A DNA stretch of 8,998 bases from Lentisphaerota bacterium (lineage in GTDB: Bacteria > Verrucomicrobiota > Kiritimatiellia > JAAZAB01): positions 1 through 8,998 of the forward strand of contig JACQHI010000251.1 in the NCBI GenBank assembly GCA_016199105.1, given 5' to 3'. Below the pieces are notes generated by a model that made no database searches, had not been told where the DNA came from, and saw only the letters and a list, made by a program, of their open reading frames with translations. This document shows, one piece after another, positions 6,017 to 8,998 of the stretch (its first letter is position 1; every line of letters begins with the position of its first letter). A program made the translations under genes and the position numbers.

Positions 6017-6619
6017 ATGAAATCGCTGGACGCGTTCGACCGGCTTTTGACGGCCCTGGCCCGGCTTCCCGGGGTGGGGCGGAGGTCCGCCGAGCGCATG
6101 GCGCTGAAACTGGTGATCCGGCGGGAAACCCTCCTGGCGGAATTGACCCAGGCGCTGGCCGATGCCGGAAAATCCCTGCGTTGCTGTTCCCGTTGCGGGG
6201 CCATCACGGCCATGGAGGAGGATCCGTGCCCGCTCTGCACCGACACCCGCCGCGAGCGCCAGCTTCTGTGCGTGGTCGAGGATCCCGGCGATATCCTGTC
6301 CATCGAAAAAACCGGCGATTACCGCGGCGGCTATTTCGCGCTCATGGGCAAGCTTTCGCCCATGAGCGGGGAAGGGCTGAAGAATCTGCGCCTGGGCGCG
6401 CTTCTCCAACGCGTGAAGGACGATGCGGTCAAGGAAGTGATCCTCGCGCTGAATGCCGATGTCGAAGGCGAGGCCACCGCGAGCTATTTGCGCCAGGTCT
6501 TGTCGGGCCATGACGTCAAGGTCTCCCACCTCGCCTTCGGCCTGCCGGTCGGCGGCGGGGTTGCCTGGTCCGACGCCACCACGCTCGGCCGCGCCATCCA
6601 GGGACGCCGGGATTTTTAA
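6017..6619 (+). CDS. recR: Recombination mediator protein RecR
   Basis: Encodes 200 residues, exactly the family's usual size. RecR acts with RecO (and RecF in some species) to load RecA onto single-stranded DNA covered by SSB, during gap repair and restart of stalled replication. Domains in order: a helix-hairpin-helix DNA-binding segment, LLTALARLPGVGRRSAERMAL (10-30); a four-cysteine zinc finger with C57, C60, C71 and C74; a Toprim domain with CVVEDPGDILSIEKTGDYRGGYFALMGKLSP (85-115) and ILALNADVEGEATASYL (142-158); and the C-terminal GLPVGGGVAWSDATTLGRAI (175-194). The ATG follows the ybaB TGA with no gap, so translation is probably coupled to ybaB. All expected motifs are present and nothing looks degraded. 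Confidence 0.97.
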   Translation: MKSLDAFDRLLTALARLPGVGRRSAERMALKLVIRRETLLAELTQALADAGKSLRCCSRCGAITAMEEDPCPLCTDTRRERQLLCVVEDPGDILSIEKTGDYRGGYFALMGKLSPMSGEGLKNLRLGALLQRVKDDAVKEVILALNADVEGEATASYLRQVLSGHDVKVSHLAFGLPVGGGVAWSDATTLGRAIQGRRDF

Positions 6620-6625
6620 TCCGGC
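6606..6625 (+). other. Hairpin spanning the recR stop and the sulfatase start region
   Basis: GCCGG (6606-6610) pairs with CCGGC (6621-6625). ATT (6612-6614) can pair with AAT (6618-6620) after a one-base bulge, around a TTT loop. There is no T-tract after it, so it is unlikely to be a terminator. It ends one base before the sulfatase ATG and occupies the place where a ribosome site would normally be, so it might limit independent initiation of the sulfatase. Confidence 0.35.
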
Positions 6626-6626
6626 C

Positions 6627-8054
6627 ATGAAAAGACCCAACATCGTTTATATCCTGGCGGATGACATGGGCTATGGGGATATGGGATGCAACAATCCCGG
6701 GTCAAAAATTCCGACGCCCAACCTGGATCGGCTGGCGGGTCAAGGCATGCGCTTTACCGACGCCCACGCGCCGTCCAGCGTTTGTACGCCCAGTCGCTAC
6801 TCCATTCTGACCGGTCGCTATTGCTGGCGAACCGGGTTGAAGGCCGGCGTACTGTGGCCCTGGGATCCTCCCTTGATCGAACCGGGCCGGCTGACCGTCG
6901 CCGGGCTTCTGCGCCGGAACGGCTATCGCACGGCGTGCATCGGCAAGTGGCATCTGGGCTGGACGTGGGCCACCCGGAATGGGGAACCGGCCAATCAAGG
7001 CGTCGAACCCGGCGTGTATGACGTGGCCCGGCGCCAGGAACTTGGAAAGAATATCGATTTCACGAAGCCGATGCGGGGCGGTCCCGTCGATTGCGGATTC
7101 GAGACGTACTTTGGCGAGGATGTGCCGAATTTTCCCCCTTATGCCTGGTTCGAGCAGGACCGCCTCCGTGACCAGCCGACCGAGGAAAAACCGGCGCGAT
7201 TGTTCGGACTTCCGGGCGCCATGGCCCCCGGCTGGAAACTTGATGCCGTCATGCCGGAGCTTACCCGGCGGGCCGTGCGCGCCATCGAGGACTCCGGAAA
7301 CGATCCCTTTTTCCTGTATTTCGCACTGACGGCGCCGCATACGCCGATTGTGCCGACTGTGGAATTTCAGGGAAGGAGCGGCGCCGGACCGTATGGCGAC
7401 TATGTGTGCGAAGTGGATGGGTGCGTGGGCGAGGTGATGGCCGCCCTGGAACGACGGGGGATTGCCGACCGGACCCTGCTCGTTTTCACCAGCGATAACG
7501 GCCCCGAGAATACGGCCTATCAGCGGATTCGCGAATACGGACACGCCAGCATGGCCCAGTTGCGCGGCCTGAAACGGGACACCTGGGAGGGCGGGCACCG
7601 GGTTCCTTTCATTGCGCGCTGGCCGGGCGTCACGCCGTCCGGCGGCACGTGCGACCGGCTGGCGAGCCTGGCCGACCTGATGGCCACCAGCGCGGCTCTG
7701 CTGGGCACGGCGCTTCCCGATGGCGCCGGAGAGGACAGTGTGAGCCTGCTGCCGCTGCTCCAGGGGAAAGACGAGCCTGTCCGCTCGTTCACGGTTCATC
7801 ATAGCTGTTCCGGCCGTTTTGCCATCCGGCAGAGAGACTGGGTGTTGATCGACGCGCCCAGCGGCGACGACAACGGCGAGCCGGCCTGGTTCAAAGAGGA
7901 GCGGGGCTATACGTCCCATGACTGTCCGGGCGAGCTTTTCTGTCTCCGGGAAGACATGGCTGAGCGGAAAAATCTTTTCCGGGAACAGCCCGGGATTGTG
8001 GCCGCATTGTCGGCGCTGCTCACGCAAGTCAAAAGGGGCGGACTTCCAGTCTGA
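6627..8054 (+). CDS. Arylsulfatase-type (S1 family) sulfatase
   Basis: Encodes 475 residues, typical of formylglycine-dependent sulfatases, which hydrolyse sulfate esters of carbohydrates or aryl compounds. The activation motif CTPSR (53-57) contains C53, the residue converted to formylglycine by FGE or an anaerobic maturase. Calcium-site residues are D12 and D13 (ILADDMGYGD) plus D290 and N291 (FTSDNGPE). Other active-site landmarks are GKWHLG (106-111, K107 and H109), TAPHTP with H238, and K316 in LRGLKRDTWEGGHRVP. It starts directly with MKRPNIVYILADD, so no signal peptide precedes the first beta strand, and no in-frame upstream extension supplies one. It would therefore be cytoplasmic as read, which is uncommon for this family. 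It begins 7 bases after recR with no clear ribosome site, so readthrough or coupling with the repair cluster is likely. Some S1 members are phosphonate or other ester hydrolases; substrate is unknown. Confidence 0.93.
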   Translation: MKRPNIVYILADDMGYGDMGCNNPGSKIPTPNLDRLAGQGMRFTDAHAPSSVCTPSRYSILTGRYCWRTGLKAGVLWPWDPPLIEPGRLTVAGLLRRNGYRTACIGKWHLGWTWATRNGEPANQGVEPGVYDVARRQELGKNIDFTKPMRGGPVDCGFETYFGEDVPNFPPYAWFEQDRLRDQPTEEKPARLFGLPGAMAPGWKLDAVMPELTRRAVRAIEDSGNDPFFLYFALTAPHTPIVPTVEFQGRSGAGPYGDYVCEVDGCVGEVMAALERRGIADRTLLVFTSDNGPENTAYQRIREYGHASMAQLRGLKRDTWEGGHRVPFIARWPGVTPSGGTCDRLASLADLMATSAALLGTALPDGAGEDSVSLLPLLQGKDEPVRSFTVHHSCSGRFAIRQRDWVLIDAPSGDDNGEPAWFKEERGYTSHDCPGELFCLREDMAERKNLFREQPGIVAALSALLTQVKRGGLPV

Positions 8055-8072
8055 TCAGAACCGCAGGTCAAG

Positions 8073-8100
8073 AACAGACCAGAGCGTCACTCTGTTGTTG
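8073..8100 (+). terminator. Candidate weak terminator after the sulfatase
   Basis: Two mutually exclusive stems occur here: CAGAG (8080-8084) with CTCTG (8090-8094) around CGTCA, and AACAGA (8073-8078) with TCTGTT (8091-8096). The first is followed by TTGTTG. It lies about 20 bases after the sulfatase stop, where the cluster would end. The T-tract is interrupted, so efficient intrinsic termination is doubtful. Confidence 0.35.
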
Positions 8101-8128
8101 CCGCATTTTGCGTGTTATTCTTACTTGC

Positions 8129-8153
8129 GGCTCGCCAGAGTCTCGCCCTCCAT
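8129..8153 (+). repeat. Second copy of the intergenic repeat (GGCTCGC-N6-CTCGCCCTCCA)
   Basis: GGCTCGC (8129-8135) is followed after six bases by CTCGCCCTCCA (8142-8152). The right arm of the window's left-edge palindrome reads the same on the minus strand with a seven-base spacer. The 15 bases 8139-8153 are also identical to 1-15. Here only one arm is present, with no inverted partner nearby. It lies in the intergenic region between the sulfatase and clpB. Confidence 0.6.
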
Positions 8154-8259
8154 AAGAAAATAGTTGCGCCCCCAACGTAACGAAATCATTACCCTCATTC
8201 CAATAATCGGCTTGGCGCATTGCCCGGCTTTCAGTAGGATGCCTGCCAATGACAACGCT

Positions 8260-8299
8260 GAACCCCGAACCCTGAAGCCTGATCTGAACCCTGAACCCA
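8260..8299. repeat. Seven-base degenerate tandem repeat, second cluster
   Basis: Units are GAACCCC (8260-8266), GAACCCT (8267-8273), GAAGCCT (8274-8280), a five-base spacer GATCT, then GAACCCT (8286-8292) and GAACCCA (8293-8299). It ends 19 bases before the clpB ATG, so it lies within the probable clpB leader and near its ribosome-binding position. The same unit occurs at 140-160. No known binding-site pattern is recognised. Confidence 0.6.
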
Positions 8300-8318
8300 A
8301 CAACCTTGAGTCATAGCC

Positions 8319-8998
<680 letters not shown>

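Noticed and set aside
6702..8027. A 441-codon open frame on the minus strand over the sulfatase
   Set aside because: Antisense shadow of a gene with a complete catalytic motif set; no ribosome site or recognisable domain.
8124..8153. Heat-shock sigma-32-type promoter before clpB (CTTGCGG ... CCTCCAT)
   Set aside because: The match is partial, the 16-base spacing is at the limit, and the -10-like part is the interspersed repeat core that also occurs at window positions 1-15 away from any heat-shock gene start.
8121..8303. A 60-codon minus-strand frame over the heptad repeats
   Set aside because: Its N-terminus is translated from the repeat units and it has no ribosome site or known motif.
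8055..8318. CIRCE or other HrcA/CtsR operator upstream of clpB
   Set aside because: No TTAGCACTC-N9-GAGTGCTAA inverted repeat and no CtsR-like direct heptads are visible. The GAACCCT units do not match these operators.

Overview
GC-rich, gene-dense bacterial DNA. No ribosomal RNA or other direct taxonomic marker is present, so the source is inferred. A Gfo/Idh/MocA oxidoreductase, an arylsulfatase-type hydrolase and an orphan PhoB-like regulator around housekeeping genes suggest the Planctomycetes-Verrucomicrobia-Chlamydiae group, possibly a Kiritimatiella- or Lentisphaera-like lineage. That placement is tentative.

Layout. Positions 1-183 hold no gene but contain a palindromic repeat and a short run of seven-base repeats. 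Positions 184-2859 hold two minus-strand genes read as one unit: an NAD(P)-dependent Gfo/Idh/MocA oxidoreductase, then 27 bases later a class III PLP-dependent aminotransferase. Positions 2860-3169 are a divergent intergenic region. It contains a candidate promoter for the minus-strand pair and, on the plus strand, a series of hairpins ending in a terminator-like stem and T-tract ahead of the regulator. Positions 3170-3862 encode an OmpR/PhoB-family response regulator with no partner kinase in view.

Positions 3955-8054 form a tight plus-strand cluster: dnaX, ybaB, recR and a sulfatase. The first three are the widely conserved clamp-loader / nucleoid protein / recombination-repair group. The sulfatase begins only 7 bases after recR and is an unusual passenger. 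Positions 8055-8318 are intergenic and carry a second copy of the repeat seen at the left edge plus a second seven-base repeat cluster. From 8319 the window runs into clpB, a disaggregase gene cut by the right edge inside its first ATPase domain.

Working together: dnaX, ybaB and recR serve replication and repair. The oxidoreductase and aminotransferase could oxidise a hydroxyl group to a ketone and then aminate it, but the substrate cannot be read from sequence. I see no complete new defence or mobile system. The least explained material is non-coding: a repeat family present in both flanking intergenic regions, and a structured leader before the response regulator.
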